From Sphingobacterium sp. (lineage in GTDB: Bacteria > Bacteroidota > Bacteroidia > Sphingobacteriales > Sphingobacteriaceae): a stretch of DNA of 33,023 bases. This document shows, piece by piece, positions 16,259-24,727 of the stretch. The stretch spans positions 1 through 33,023 of the forward strand of contig JALAGS010000070.1 of the NCBI GenBank assembly GCA_022712315.1, given 5' to 3'. A program made the position numbers and the translations under genes. The notes below the pieces were generated by a model. That model was not told the DNA's origin. It was given only the letters and a program-made list of their open reading frames with translations, and made no database searches. Each line of letters begins with the position of its first letter. Positions within the stretch are counted from its first letter, which is position 1.

Positions 16259-17491
16259 TCAGCTATGACGAAGGTGACGGTTTGCTTTTTTTGACGTATA
16301 ATAGATGATCATAGCACTTAGCATCATCAACATAGAGGCCAACAAGAACGGAGCGCCTGAAAACTTAAACGGTGCTTTATCATGTGTAAAGTAGTAAAAA
16401 AGATTAGTCATCATAGGCGGCCCAATGACTGAAGTTGCACTTACCAGACTTGTTAATGCACCCTGAAGCTCTCCCTGTTGATTCGAGGGGATACTTTTGC
16501 TGATCATCGACTGAAGTGAAGGCCCACAGATGCCACCCAATGAATAGGGGATAAGAAACAGCATCATCATCCAGCCTTCCGCTGCAAAAGAAAACAGGAA
16601 TAAACCCAGTGCATAAAAAATCAAGCCATAATAGATACTTTTTTGCTCCCCTAATTTTGGCGTGGTCCATCTGATCAAAACACCCTGGACTAATCCAAGT
16701 AAAAGCCCCAGTACACCTAATGACATACCTACGATTCTTTCCGACCAATCAAATTTATACATGGTAAAGAAATGCCAGTTACTTTGTACGGCATGGAGTC
16801 CGATATAGACTAAAATTAATGCAATTACTAAACTTGAAATTTTTGGATGTTTTGCCAGCAATTTTAGTGATCCGATCGGATTTGCGCGTCGCCACTCAAA
16901 GGGTCGTCTTTTGGTTTCGTCCAAACTTTCGGGAAGAATGAAATAACCATAAATGAAGTTCAATAAACAGAGAACTGATGCAACATAAAAAGGAATTCGC
17001 GCACCATAGTGCCCGAGCAAGCCCCCCAGTACCGGCCCTATAATAAATCCCAGACCAAATGCGGCACCTATTAAACCAAAATTCTTCGTTCTGGTTTCAT
17101 CCGTAGATACATCGGCAATATATGAACTTGCTGTTGATATGCTGGCTCCAGTGAGACCCGCTAGGATGCGTCCGACAAATAGCCAACCAATAGAAGGGGC
17201 CAATGCAAGTAAGAGGTAGTCCAATCCAAACCCCAGGAGCGAAATTAACAGGATCGGACGTCTTCCGTACCTGTCACTGAGATTGCCGACCAGCGGTGCA
17301 CATATGAACTGGGTGAAAGCATAGGCAAAACCCAACCAACCACCATATGTCGCTGCTTCAGTGATGTCACCATGGATAAGTTCGCCGACAAGTTTAGGTA
17401 CAACGGGAAGTATAATTCCCCAACCTGTAATATCAATTAGCAACGTGATAAATATAAAACCAACGGCTGCTTTTTTCGCTGTTTTTTTCAT
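16259..17491 (-). CDS. Tet-type MFS efflux transporter (copy B)
   Basis: A 410-residue sister of 46-1266 with the same twelve-helix layout and MFS motif A (GNLSDRYGRRP, Phe to Tyr). Substitutions are mostly conservative and scattered. The last ten residues (ANRHLRHS and neighbours) are unlike copy A and come from the other side of a recombination join. An AraC gene lies 86 bases upstream on the same strand, exactly as in copy A; the short intergenic piece with CATTGACACC and CGTGCAATTTTTAAGGTGAT is kept in both copies and may hold a regulatory site. Substrate not known; tetracycline efflux is possible by family. Confidence 0.93.
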   Translation of the reverse strand: MKKTAKKAAVGFIFITLLIDITGWGIILPVVPKLVGELIHGDITEAATYGGWLGFAYAFTQFICAPLVGNLSDRYGRRPILLISLLGFGLDYLLLALAPSIGWLFVGRILAGLTGASISTASSYIADVSTDETRTKNFGLIGAAFGLGFIIGPVLGGLLGHYGARIPFYVASVLCLLNFIYGYFILPESLDETKRRPFEWRRANPIGSLKLLAKHPKISSLVIALILVYIGLHAVQSNWHFFTMYKFDWSERIVGMSLGVLGLLLGLVQGVLIRWTTPKLGEQKSIYYGLIFYALGLFLFSFAAEGWMMMLFLIPYSLGGICGPSLQSMISKSIPSNQQGELQGALTSLVSATSVIGPPMMTNLFYYFTHDKAPFKFSGAPFLLASMLMMLSAMIIYYTSKKANRHLRHS

Positions 17492-17577
17492 GGCATAAAA
17501 ATAGACAGCGTCAAAAAAGTAGGCATTGACACCTTAATGGGATTTACGTGCAATTTTTAAGGTGATTTGTCGATTAT

Positions 17578-18471
17578 CTATGGAAGTTTGGCTACGTTCC
17601 TTTGATTCCGATAGGATGTTGGAGATACCCCACTAATTCTTTTAAAATACCGACAGAAGATACTGGTTTCCCCAAAGTTTAACGCATTGCTGATTTCCTT
17701 GATCGATAGATTGGTCGATTTAAGCAACGTCTTAGCTTCCAAGATCACAACATGATCAACCCATTGCGCTACCGATCTACCCGTTTTTTCCTTCAGGAAA
17801 GTGGAAAGATACTGTGGTGTTAAATGCAATTTCTCCGCGTAAAAATTAACGTTCCTGTGTTCCTTGGTGTATTTTAAAATTAATTGATAGAAATCATCGA
17901 TAATCTCGTGTGTGCGGCTTTTTAGTAAACTCTTGGAATTGGGCAGTTCCGAATACAATTCGGAGATCATATTGATCATGACCATGACCAGATGTCTAAG
18001 CATTTCGGCTTTATTCGGGCTGGGCTTTTTATTGTAAAATCCTTTTATCAAAGATAACAGTTCATTTTGCAGCCTACCTTCGTCCTCTTGAAGCCTAACT
18101 ACAGGTTGCCAGCGTAGCTGATCATTCATTACAAATTCACGCAACATTGGAAATGCGGACATAAAATCTAGCGAGATTCCAATTGTGACGATCTCTGCGT
18201 CGTCACTCAGGTATTTTGTATTCATTAATAACTGCGGTGGTAAAACAGCTATATCACCGGCCTTTATTTCGTAATCCAGGAAATGGATCTGCATTTTCAT
18301 AGCTCCTTTTAGCATGAAACCAAGTAACAATCCGTCAAATAACCGGCTATGCTCGGTATACCCTGCACTTGATCCGGCCAATTGATGGAATACAACGATA
18401 CCGTCTGTCTTTTTTGAAGGATCAATAGGATATAATTGATAAACGTTATCGAGTGTTATAAATAATGCCAT
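17578..18471 (-). CDS. AraC-family transcriptional regulator, 297 aa (copy B)
   Basis: Sister of 1353-2246 with the same cupin-like sensing half and C-terminal helix-turn-helix pair (LHLTPQYLSTFLKEKTG; LSIKEISNALNFGETS). A longer open frame begins at 18543, but those 24 extra residues have no match in copy A, whereas both copies share the ATG giving MALFITLD and are then 297 residues. Just before this ATG both copies keep ATATTTGTAC, close to a -7 promoter box, so the messenger may have almost no leader. It probably regulates the MFS gene downstream. Confidence 0.92.
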   Translation of the reverse strand: MALFITLDNVYQLYPIDPSKKTDGIVVFHQLAGSSAGYTEHSRLFDGLLLGFMLKGAMKMQIHFLDYEIKAGDIAVLPPQLLMNTKYLSDDAEIVTIGISLDFMSAFPMLREFVMNDQLRWQPVVRLQEDEGRLQNELLSLIKGFYNKKPSPNKAEMLRHLVMVMINMISELYSELPNSKSLLKSRTHEIIDDFYQLILKYTKEHRNVNFYAEKLHLTPQYLSTFLKEKTGRSVAQWVDHVVILEAKTLLKSTNLSIKEISNALNFGETSIFCRYFKRISGVSPTSYRNQRNVAKLP

Positions 18472-18588
18472 GTACAAATATTGAAAAAATATTTTTTTTG
18501 ATCCGTATTTTGAGTGACACAAATCAGAAGCAGATGACAACACGAAATGAGGTAATCAGGGACTCCCATAAAAGGATGACAATTTGTA

Positions 18589-18849
18589 CTAAAGCCGATA
18601 TCGAAGGGATAAATTGCGCCAAATTTCTGTCGCAAAATGCTGATCTGAATGCCTGTTTTCAAAAAACCAGTGGTCACCTCTTTTTACCAGATTTTGCTCA
18701 ATTCCATCGAGCAAAATGGGCAATTCCGTATCGAGCTTGGATAAAGACTTTTTCAACAACACCAGCTGATAATCCTGTCCTTTGTACGTTAAACGGAACA
18801 CCTGTGAACGATGTGGTTCCCCGCTTATCCCGTCAATTGTGCCTTGCAT
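18589..18849 (-). CDS. Conserved 86-residue protein of unknown function (copy B)
   Basis: Sister of 2354-2614; nine of 86 residues differ, all in the second half. A start 12 codons further upstream is open (18885) but copy A lacks it, so the shared ATG giving MQGTIDGISGEPHRS is used. No domain was recognised. A stretch of 73 identical bases (18788-18860) covers its first codons and leader. Confidence 0.75.
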   Translation of the reverse strand: MQGTIDGISGEPHRSQVFRLTYKGQDYQLVLLKKSLSKLDTELPILLDGIEQNLVKRGDHWFFENRHSDQHFATEIWRNLSLRYRL

Positions 18850-19018
18850 AAATATAGATCCTCTAAAATTTTTAAAATACAGCAATTACGCCAATACGAA
18901 TATGCTAAAAAGTATGTTAATCGAGCACAAATCAGCTTCCTATTTCATACTTTTTTATAACGAATAACAACAAATAATCGTGCCAAAAGATAGATGTTCT
19001 TTTATAAAATGTATTCTT

Positions 19019-19026
19019 TATCTTTG
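19019..19026 (+). promoter_or_regulatory. Promoter -7 box directly before the histidine kinase
   Basis: TATCTTTG fits the Bacteroidota TAnnTTTG consensus and ends five bases before the ATG at 19032, so transcription would start at or next to the start codon. The -33 part is weak. The box lies just outside the duplicated segment and came with the kinase gene. Confidence 0.45.
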
Positions 19027-19031
19027 GCCTA

Positions 19032-21008
19032 ATGGACATCAATAAAAAATTTGGCAGTGCCGCTTTTGGCGAAGACTTCATCTTACAGGCGCTGAGCAGT
19101 TCTCCCGAGCCGACGTCAATCTATACTGGAACCGAGATGACCATTCAGTTTGCCAATGCGGGCATGCTTTCCCTATGGGGTAAAGATGCATCCGTTATTG
19201 GAAAAGCGCTGATCAAAGCTATTCCGGAACTGGAAGACCAGCCATTCCTAGCTATTCTGCAAGAGGTCTGGCGAACAGGCAAATCCTATTCCGTTACCGA
19301 GGCACCAGCCCGGCTCATTAAGAATGGTGTTCCGGTGACTGATTATTTCGATTATGAATATAGAGCCCTATTAGACCAAAACAATAAAACCTGGTGTATT
19401 TTAAATACAGCCCGCAACGTTACCTTAAGAAGGCAGCATCAGCAACAAATACAGGAAAAAGAAAAAAAGGAACAAGGTCTTATGGAGGAAATGGCGGCAA
19501 CGCTAGAAGAATTGACCGCTACAAATGATGAACTCAACAGTTCCTTACAACTTCTGGCAGAAAGCCGTGAGCAGGTGCGGACAATTATTGAGCAGGCACC
19601 GGTCGGCATAGCGATGCTTAAGGGACCGGAGTTAATCATTGACATAGCCAATCCGACCATATTAAAAATCTGGGGACATCAATTAGCGGATGTGCAGGGT
19701 CTACCCCACGAAACTGCAAGGCCCGAGCTGCAAGGCCAGCCCATGAGCCAATGGCTCCGGGAAGCGTTTGAAAAAGGCGAACGGAAAACAAATAATGAAC
19801 TTTCCATCCTACTGCACCATAAGGACGGTCTGCGGGAGGCTATTGTAAACTCCATCTATCAACCTATTTTTTCAGCTGATAACGACGTTACGGGCATTCT
19901 GATCATCCTGGAAGAAATTACGGACCAAGTCCTTGAACGGCGGAAAAGTGAAAAGGACCAACAAATGCTGTCCATGGCTATTGATGCCGGCGAGCTTGCA
20001 ACGTTCTATTACGAACCCAAAAATAATCTGTTCTCCGGAAACGCCCTGTTAAAATCATGGTTTGGTTTGGCCGAAGAGGAGCAGCTGGATCTCTCGGCTG
20101 CTATTGCTTCCATTGCAGATCAGGATCAGGAACGTGTAAAGGCTGCCATAACTGATGCACTTAGTCAGGAGTCAGATGGCAATTACTTTATTGAATACCG
20201 TATCTTCCATCCACAAGATCCGAAAGGCAGACTCGTGCAGGCACGCGGTAAAGTGTTTTATGATGCCAAGGGAAACGCTGCTAGCCTCAATGGTACGTTA
20301 AGGGATATTACCGAACAGAAAGCTGAGGAACAGCGAAAAAATGATTTTATAAGTATCGTTAGCCATGAACTGAAGACACCGCTGACCTCCATAAATGCTT
20401 ATCTTCAATTAATGCAGCGTCAAGCATCCCTTACAACGAATACCAATTACCAGGACATTACGATGAAATCTCTTCGGCAAGTCCGCAATATGAAGAGCTT
20501 AATCAATGGATTCTTGAACATCTCCCGGTTCGACTCCGGCAGAATGGTGATAGAAAGAGAAGTGTTTGATCTAAAGGAATTATTTGCTGAACTTGAAGAT
20601 GAATTTAAATTAAGGATCAGCACCCATCAGATTGATGCTGACCTGACGCAAAGTTTATCCATTGATGCTGACCCGAACAAGATTTCGCAGGTAGTCCAAA
20701 ACCTGGTGGAAAATGCAGCTAAATATTCGCCGATAGGAACCCAGATTACATTTGGCTATTTGCCCACGGCAAATCAGGAAGTAGAGATTTTTGTCAGTGA
20801 CGAGGGTATGGGAATTGCCGAAGAAGACCGGGATCAGATATTCGAGCGATTTTACAGGGCAGGAAAAGATAGGGTCGGAACAATCTCTGGATTTGGCATA
20901 GGCCTTTATCTCTGCCGTGAAATTGTAGAACTGCATAACGGACAGATCGCTGTGGAGAGCAACTCGGCTGGAGGAACTACATTTAAGGTGCGGCTTCCCG
21001 CCCAGTAA
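19032..21008 (+). CDS. Soluble multi-PAS sensor histidine kinase
   Basis: A 658-residue kinase with no membrane helix, so a cytoplasmic sensor. PAS-like domains cover about 15-130, 185-295 and 310-430. A coiled coil rich in Gln and Glu (about 135-185) links the first two. The HisKA domain holds the phospho-accepting His445 in SHELKTPLTS, and the ATPase domain (about 545-657) has the N box (QNLVENAAKYSP), DEGMGIAEED, an F box (IFERFYRAG) and GFGIGLYLC. No receiver domain and no response-regulator gene is next to it, so it is an orphan kinase. It sits at the end of the duplicated block and is followed by an SDR gene relic, so it probably arrived after the duplication. Confidence 0.94.
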   Translation: MDINKKFGSAAFGEDFILQALSSSPEPTSIYTGTEMTIQFANAGMLSLWGKDASVIGKALIKAIPELEDQPFLAILQEVWRTGKSYSVTEAPARLIKNGVPVTDYFDYEYRALLDQNNKTWCILNTARNVTLRRQHQQQIQEKEKKEQGLMEEMAATLEELTATNDELNSSLQLLAESREQVRTIIEQAPVGIAMLKGPELIIDIANPTILKIWGHQLADVQGLPHETARPELQGQPMSQWLREAFEKGERKTNNELSILLHHKDGLREAIVNSIYQPIFSADNDVTGILIILEEITDQVLERRKSEKDQQMLSMAIDAGELATFYYEPKNNLFSGNALLKSWFGLAEEEQLDLSAAIASIADQDQERVKAAITDALSQESDGNYFIEYRIFHPQDPKGRLVQARGKVFYDAKGNAASLNGTLRDITEQKAEEQRKNDFISIVSHELKTPLTSINAYLQLMQRQASLTTNTNYQDITMKSLRQVRNMKSLINGFLNISRFDSGRMVIEREVFDLKELFAELEDEFKLRISTHQIDADLTQSLSIDADPNKISQVVQNLVENAAKYSPIGTQITFGYLPTANQEVEIFVSDEGMGIAEEDRDQIFERFYRAGKDRVGTISGFGIGLYLCREIVELHNGQIAVESNSAGGTTFKVRLPAQ

Positions 21009-21121
21009 TCCCCGCCTTGATTTCGTCGTTGGTATGCCGCAACATCTGATCACTCCTGTTTAGGCTAAAACTTCGGTAGCATCATACGCGCATAGCCGGG
21101 TGTTATCGATACAAAAGACAG

Positions 21122-21187
21122 TCAATTGGCGGATTTATGGTATTTCCCCTACATTCCATGTATCATGCGACAAAATTCGCTTTGGAG
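21122..21187 (+). pseudogene. Relic of an SDR gene (22 codons with the catalytic triad)
   Basis: Twenty-two codons matching residues 132-153 of the SDR at 2891-3694 (bases 3284-3349). The translation begins SIGGFMVFPLHS and continues with MYHATKFALE, so it spans the catalytic Ser, Tyr and Lys. Eight of 66 bases differ and seven of those are silent; the one change is Gly to Val. Nothing recognisable of the rest of the gene remains on either side. Confidence 0.8.
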
Positions 21188-21224
21188 CGGGCTAGTTGGA
21201 TGATAAATCGGAAGCAATTAATAA

Positions 21225-21254
21225 AGGGGCTTCGGCAAACTAAATGAAGCCCCT
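21225..21254 (-). terminator. Terminator of the SusC-to-protease operon
   Basis: Arms AGGGGCTTC and GAAGCCCCT (21225-21233 and 21246-21254) enclose 12 bases, seven bases past the protease stop. The trailing T run on the minus strand is short (TTTATTAATT), so it may be only partly efficient. Confidence 0.7.
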
Positions 21255-21260
21255 ATGAAA

Positions 21261-22154
21261 CTACAACGGTAAAACTATTTTCATTAGCGATTCAACCGGA
21301 ACGGTATTTTTCACCACCATCTGTACACTTGGATTCATATCGCTGTGTAACAGCATATTTGTATTAGAGACGGTACCTACCACATTGCCGTAAATATCCA
21401 TGACCGGCCCGCCGCTTGATCCCGTTGCATAATCGGCGGAAATAGCCATCATTTCCCGGTACATTCTATTGTTTGGTTCTCCAGTCTGCTCCATATATTT
21501 ATTATTTACATAGCCCTGTGAAAAATAGTAATGCATACCCTTGGGGTGACCGAGCACGTAAACCTGATCACCTACCTCCGCACGTTGTGCTAAAGGTAAA
21601 GCTGGTAGCTCGTCCCCTTTGGTTTCTAGCTGCAAAATAGCAAGGTCGTCTATTTTCGAAGAAGCTAATATTGATATCACATTATACGTTTTTCCGTCAG
21701 ACAGGCGCACAAAGAACCCCTTGGGTTTGTTGCCGTCTTTCATAAAAGCATAGGTGGCCATCACGTGATAATTTGTGACCACTATACCCTTAGGATCAAT
21801 GACATAACCGGAAGATTCGCTGATATGTACCTTATCACATTTTGGACATAGGTATGCGCATCCTGTAATAACAGTTGCTTGTTTCGCTAATTTGTAAAGG
21901 TCATTAGCCTTTAACACGCGCTTGAATGGCTTTATTCCATTAAATTTGACGATACTTCCCCCTTGTTTCAATTGATTTTGTGCCAAATCTATACTCAGCG
22001 TCCCGTCCGTCGCAAGTAACGAATCTACCGAATGTTCGTATGCCGCTAAGATCTTTACATCATTTGTAAAAACTTGGGCTTTTCCTTTTCCGACGATCAT
22101 GACAGAAGCCGCAATAATTGCAACCAAATATTTTCCAATGTTTATTTTAAGCAT
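21261..22154 (-). CDS. Secreted trypsin-like serine protease
   Basis: A 297-residue protease of the chymotrypsin/HtrA clan without a PDZ domain. A signal peptide covers about 1-26 (YLVAIIAASVMIVGKGKA). The catalytic triad is His130 in VVTNYH, Asp170 in KIDDLAIL and Ser247 in TGSSGGP, with a normal oxyanion stretch. Unusual is a cysteine cluster just before the protease core: Cys99, Cys103, Cys106 and His110 (CAYLCPKCDKVH), which could bind a metal or form a disulfide. It is the last gene of a minus-strand operon with two thioredoxin-fold proteins and SusC/SusD. Likely acts in the periplasm or on the surface on a protein substrate. Confidence 0.9.
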   Translation of the reverse strand: MLKINIGKYLVAIIAASVMIVGKGKAQVFTNDVKILAAYEHSVDSLLATDGTLSIDLAQNQLKQGGSIVKFNGIKPFKRVLKANDLYKLAKQATVITGCAYLCPKCDKVHISESSGYVIDPKGIVVTNYHVMATYAFMKDGNKPKGFFVRLSDGKTYNVISILASSKIDDLAILQLETKGDELPALPLAQRAEVGDQVYVLGHPKGMHYYFSQGYVNNKYMEQTGEPNNRMYREMMAISADYATGSSGGPVMDIYGNVVGTVSNTNMLLHSDMNPSVQMVVKNTVPVESLMKIVLPL

Positions 22155-22174
22155 ATCCTATATTTTTATGTATT

Positions 22175-22197
22175 CTCCGCGCAACAGGCGCGCGGAG
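22175..22197 (-). promoter_or_regulatory. GC-rich hairpin between the thioredoxin and protease genes
   Basis: Perfect 8-base arms CTCCGCGC (22175-22182) and GCGCGGAG (22190-22197) with a 7-base loop fill the 49-base gap. No T run follows on the minus strand, so it is more likely an RNA processing or stability element than a full terminator. Confidence 0.55.
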
Positions 22198-22203
22198 ATA
22201 TGT

Positions 22204-23295
22204 TTATTTGATGTTATCTGCATATCCTTGATACTGTGCCGATTCCTTTTTGAGGCGGTTGGACTGATCCTGAAAATATGCTTTGATAGCAGCGTATTGT
22301 TCGGGTGTGGCTTTCTTGAGCTTAGCCGACAGAATACCATCCAAAATACCTTTGAAAACATCGTCTGAGCGCAATCGTGCAATGTATCTCTTATAGTAAC
22401 GGATCATTCCATCTAAATCATTGTTTGCGACATATAGTGCTATCCTGCACATGTGGTGTTCGGGTACGTTGGGATCTAACTTCAACAGAGAGATGGTATA
22501 AGCAATCTCCTCCACTTCTTGCGACGTATAAAAAATATTGTAGCGAGCACCGTTTTCATTGGCAATGCTATACATATCCTTTCTGACTTTATCAAAGATG
22601 ATTCTATTGGTTATTTCCGAACCCATTGCCTGGTCTATACGTGCTTTTTCCAGCATCAACTTTCTAAAAAACGGACTACCAAATTTTGCTGTGCCCAAAG
22701 CCAGTTCCAGGTAATTTTTGCTGAAGCGCTCAAAATCTTGCGCATTTTCAAACAACTCATCCAATACTGTACCGGGATCCTGGGAATTTTGGTATAAAGC
22801 CAATGCATAAGGCATTCCCGTATCCATGCCCTTTTTTTCCTCATAAGCCGCCTTCAGGCCAGGAAGTGAATTTTTAGGATCAAGCGCGGTAGTCACCTTT
22901 TCGATAAATTCTTCCGCCGTAGATTTGCCAACGACCCTATTAATTTCTTGCCCTTTAGCATTGAGGAGTAGAAAAGTTGGATAGGCTTTTACATTGTACT
23001 TTTTCGCGATCTCCTTCCCTTCCCCTTTCTCCATATCAAATTTTACCGACACAAATTTGGAATTGAAATAATCACCGGCGATTTTTTTAGGAAATTCCAT
23101 CGATGCCATTTCGATGCATGGAATACACCACGACGTATAACAATCGACCAAAATCAGCTTGGGTTCAGCAGGATTGCTCGCTTTGGAAATGGCCTCATTT
23201 AAGGTAATGGGCTCAAAATTAATCCCCTGTGCAGATACAGTCACCTGCCATAATAAACAGCACGCGAATAGAAACGCTGTATAAATTTTATTCAT
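22204..23295 (-). CDS. Periplasmic thioredoxin-fold protein with long C-terminal region
   Basis: A 363-residue exported protein. A signal peptide covers about 1-22 (ending TVSA-QG). The thioredoxin domain (about 28-140) has the active site WCIPC with Cys57 and Cys60 and the cis-proline motif AYPTF. The remaining 220 residues are helical and do not resemble a domain I know; they may bind a partner. It lies 21 bases after the TlpA-like gene and 49 bases before the protease gene on the same strand. A role in redox control of cysteines in the neighbouring envelope proteins is a reasonable inference. Confidence 0.9.
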   Translation of the reverse strand: MNKIYTAFLFACCLLWQVTVSAQGINFEPITLNEAISKASNPAEPKLILVDCYTSWCIPCIEMASMEFPKKIAGDYFNSKFVSVKFDMEKGEGKEIAKKYNVKAYPTFLLLNAKGQEINRVVGKSTAEEFIEKVTTALDPKNSLPGLKAAYEEKKGMDTGMPYALALYQNSQDPGTVLDELFENAQDFERFSKNYLELALGTAKFGSPFFRKLMLEKARIDQAMGSEITNRIIFDKVRKDMYSIANENGARYNIFYTSQEVEEIAYTISLLKLDPNVPEHHMCRIALYVANNDLDGMIRYYKRYIARLRSDDVFKGILDGILSAKLKKATPEQYAAIKAYFQDQSNRLKKESAQYQGYADNIK

Positions 23296-23316
23296 TTTAT
23301 TGTGTTTAAGCTAATT

Positions 23317-24684
23317 TTAAAGTTTTGACTCAATTAGTGTTTTCAATTTTGGATCTGAAGGCCTCGGCGCATTGAAATTCACCGTTTTACCATTTTTGTC
23401 AAACACAATATATCTCGGAACCTCAGCAACTTCATAATCCTGCATAAAACGAGGCTCACTATTTGAAAACAATTGAATACCGGACAACTGTTTTTGTTTG
23501 ACCATGTTCTGCCATTTTGCCTTATCCGTATCAATGGATAAACTGATAAAAACGACATCTTTTCCTTCAAATTGCTTCTGCAAGTTTTCTAACGCAGGTA
23601 TCTCAGCAAGACAAGGTGCGCACCATGTTGCCCAGAGATCAAGCAAGACAACCTTTCCAAGATTTTCGGAAAGACGATGCGTCTTACCATTGATATCTGG
23701 GTATGCGAAATCAATCCATGACCCACCGGCAATCTGTAAATAGGCACGACGGAGCAATACAGCTAGTTCTTTTTTCTGCGCGTCATCCATCATATATTTA
23801 CGATTACCCTCCAAAAATTTGACTAGACTCTGCGTCACTCCGCGCTGAGCGTGGGCTAATATAAATTTTGCACGCAGCTGGTCGTCTGCAATTTCCGGCA
23901 CCAGCATTTCGCCAGCAATCCCCTGCTCGTTGTTGTAAAGAATATGTTTAACAAAGCTAAAATTGGCCATATAACTATAGGCCAAAGGCAGAGACCACAG
24001 ATTCGCATCGGCAAATTTTTCTCCATTGATCAATTTGACTATCTGAGGAGGATATTCATTTTTGGATTTTAAAGTAAGACCTGAAACCAGCGGCTTTAAA
24101 ATATCAAACTTATAACTGTAAGGCAGTAAATATTTGACCTGCTGATCAAAGCTGTTGTTACCTGTATGAATATTTTTCACAAAATCTTGTACTGGTTTCT
24201 CTAATGAATCCAAAAGGGTAATATAGCGGTCAGTAGGCAGTGTATAGCCCTTTTTTGTATAGCCATAGTTTCTTAAAGGGGCAATGAGCTTGAACCAAGC
24301 TGCAAAAACCTGGTTTTCTTTGCTCACGTTGCCCGAATAATTTATTTTACCATCTCCGGCTTCAATAGACAATTTTTCGCCAGGGCGTATATACACAGGA
24401 TATTGCTCATCGAAAACGCCAATATATCGGATCACATTTAGATCAGCGGGCTTTAGTGCCGACTGGAAGGTTTGATCTGATTTTGATTTTAGCATTTCTT
24501 CAACGACGACCGGACCACCCTCATTTGGCTTGGAAAAAAACACCCGGTCCACATCTACGCCATTCGGTAAAATCCTTTGGAATTTACCTTTGATCAATGC
24601 TGTCTGTGCCGACAGTGATGTTGACATAGCAACTGTAAACATTAACATTACTATGTTTTTCATTTTATTTGTTTGTTTGTTCAT
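23317..24684 (-). CDS. TlpA-like thiol-disulfide oxidoreductase
   Basis: A 455-residue exported protein. A signal peptide (MKNIVMLMFTVAMSTSLSAQ) begins at Met8, so the true start may be the ATG at 24663. A unique N-terminal region of about 300 residues (IKGKFQRILP onward, as in DUF4369-type companions of such proteins) precedes the TlpA domain (about 325-455). The active site is WATWCAPC with Cys355 and Cys358, followed by IPALENL; EVPRYIVFDKNG carries the cis-proline. Proteins of this build are common beside SusC/SusD genes in this phylum. It follows the lipoprotein gene by 43 bases. Confidence 0.92.
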   Translation of the reverse strand: MNKQTNKMKNIVMLMFTVAMSTSLSAQTALIKGKFQRILPNGVDVDRVFFSKPNEGGPVVVEEMLKSKSDQTFQSALKPADLNVIRYIGVFDEQYPVYIRPGEKLSIEAGDGKINYSGNVSKENQVFAAWFKLIAPLRNYGYTKKGYTLPTDRYITLLDSLEKPVQDFVKNIHTGNNSFDQQVKYLLPYSYKFDILKPLVSGLTLKSKNEYPPQIVKLINGEKFADANLWSLPLAYSYMANFSFVKHILYNNEQGIAGEMLVPEIADDQLRAKFILAHAQRGVTQSLVKFLEGNRKYMMDDAQKKELAVLLRRAYLQIAGGSWIDFAYPDINGKTHRLSENLGKVVLLDLWATWCAPCLAEIPALENLQKQFEGKDVVFISLSIDTDKAKWQNMVKQKQLSGIQLFSNSEPRFMQDYEVAEVPRYIVFDKNGKTVNFNAPRPSDPKLKTLIESKL

Positions 24685-24727
24685 TTTAAAAATTGCTTAA
24701 TTATTGTTTTATTTAACACGTATTCCC

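Larger units (their letters stand above)
16290..18987 (-). repeat. Duplicated segment 2, copy B (MFS + AraC + 86-aa gene)
   Basis: Matches about 70-2748. The right edge is sharp: both copies read AACAAATAATCGTGCCAAA and then diverge, copy A toward an SDR gene and copy B into the histidine kinase. Confidence 0.88.

Noticed and set aside
18472..18543. Longer start for the 321-residue form of the AraC gene, copy B
   Set aside because: The 24 extra residues have no match in copy A, whereas the inner ATG is shared and gives equal lengths.
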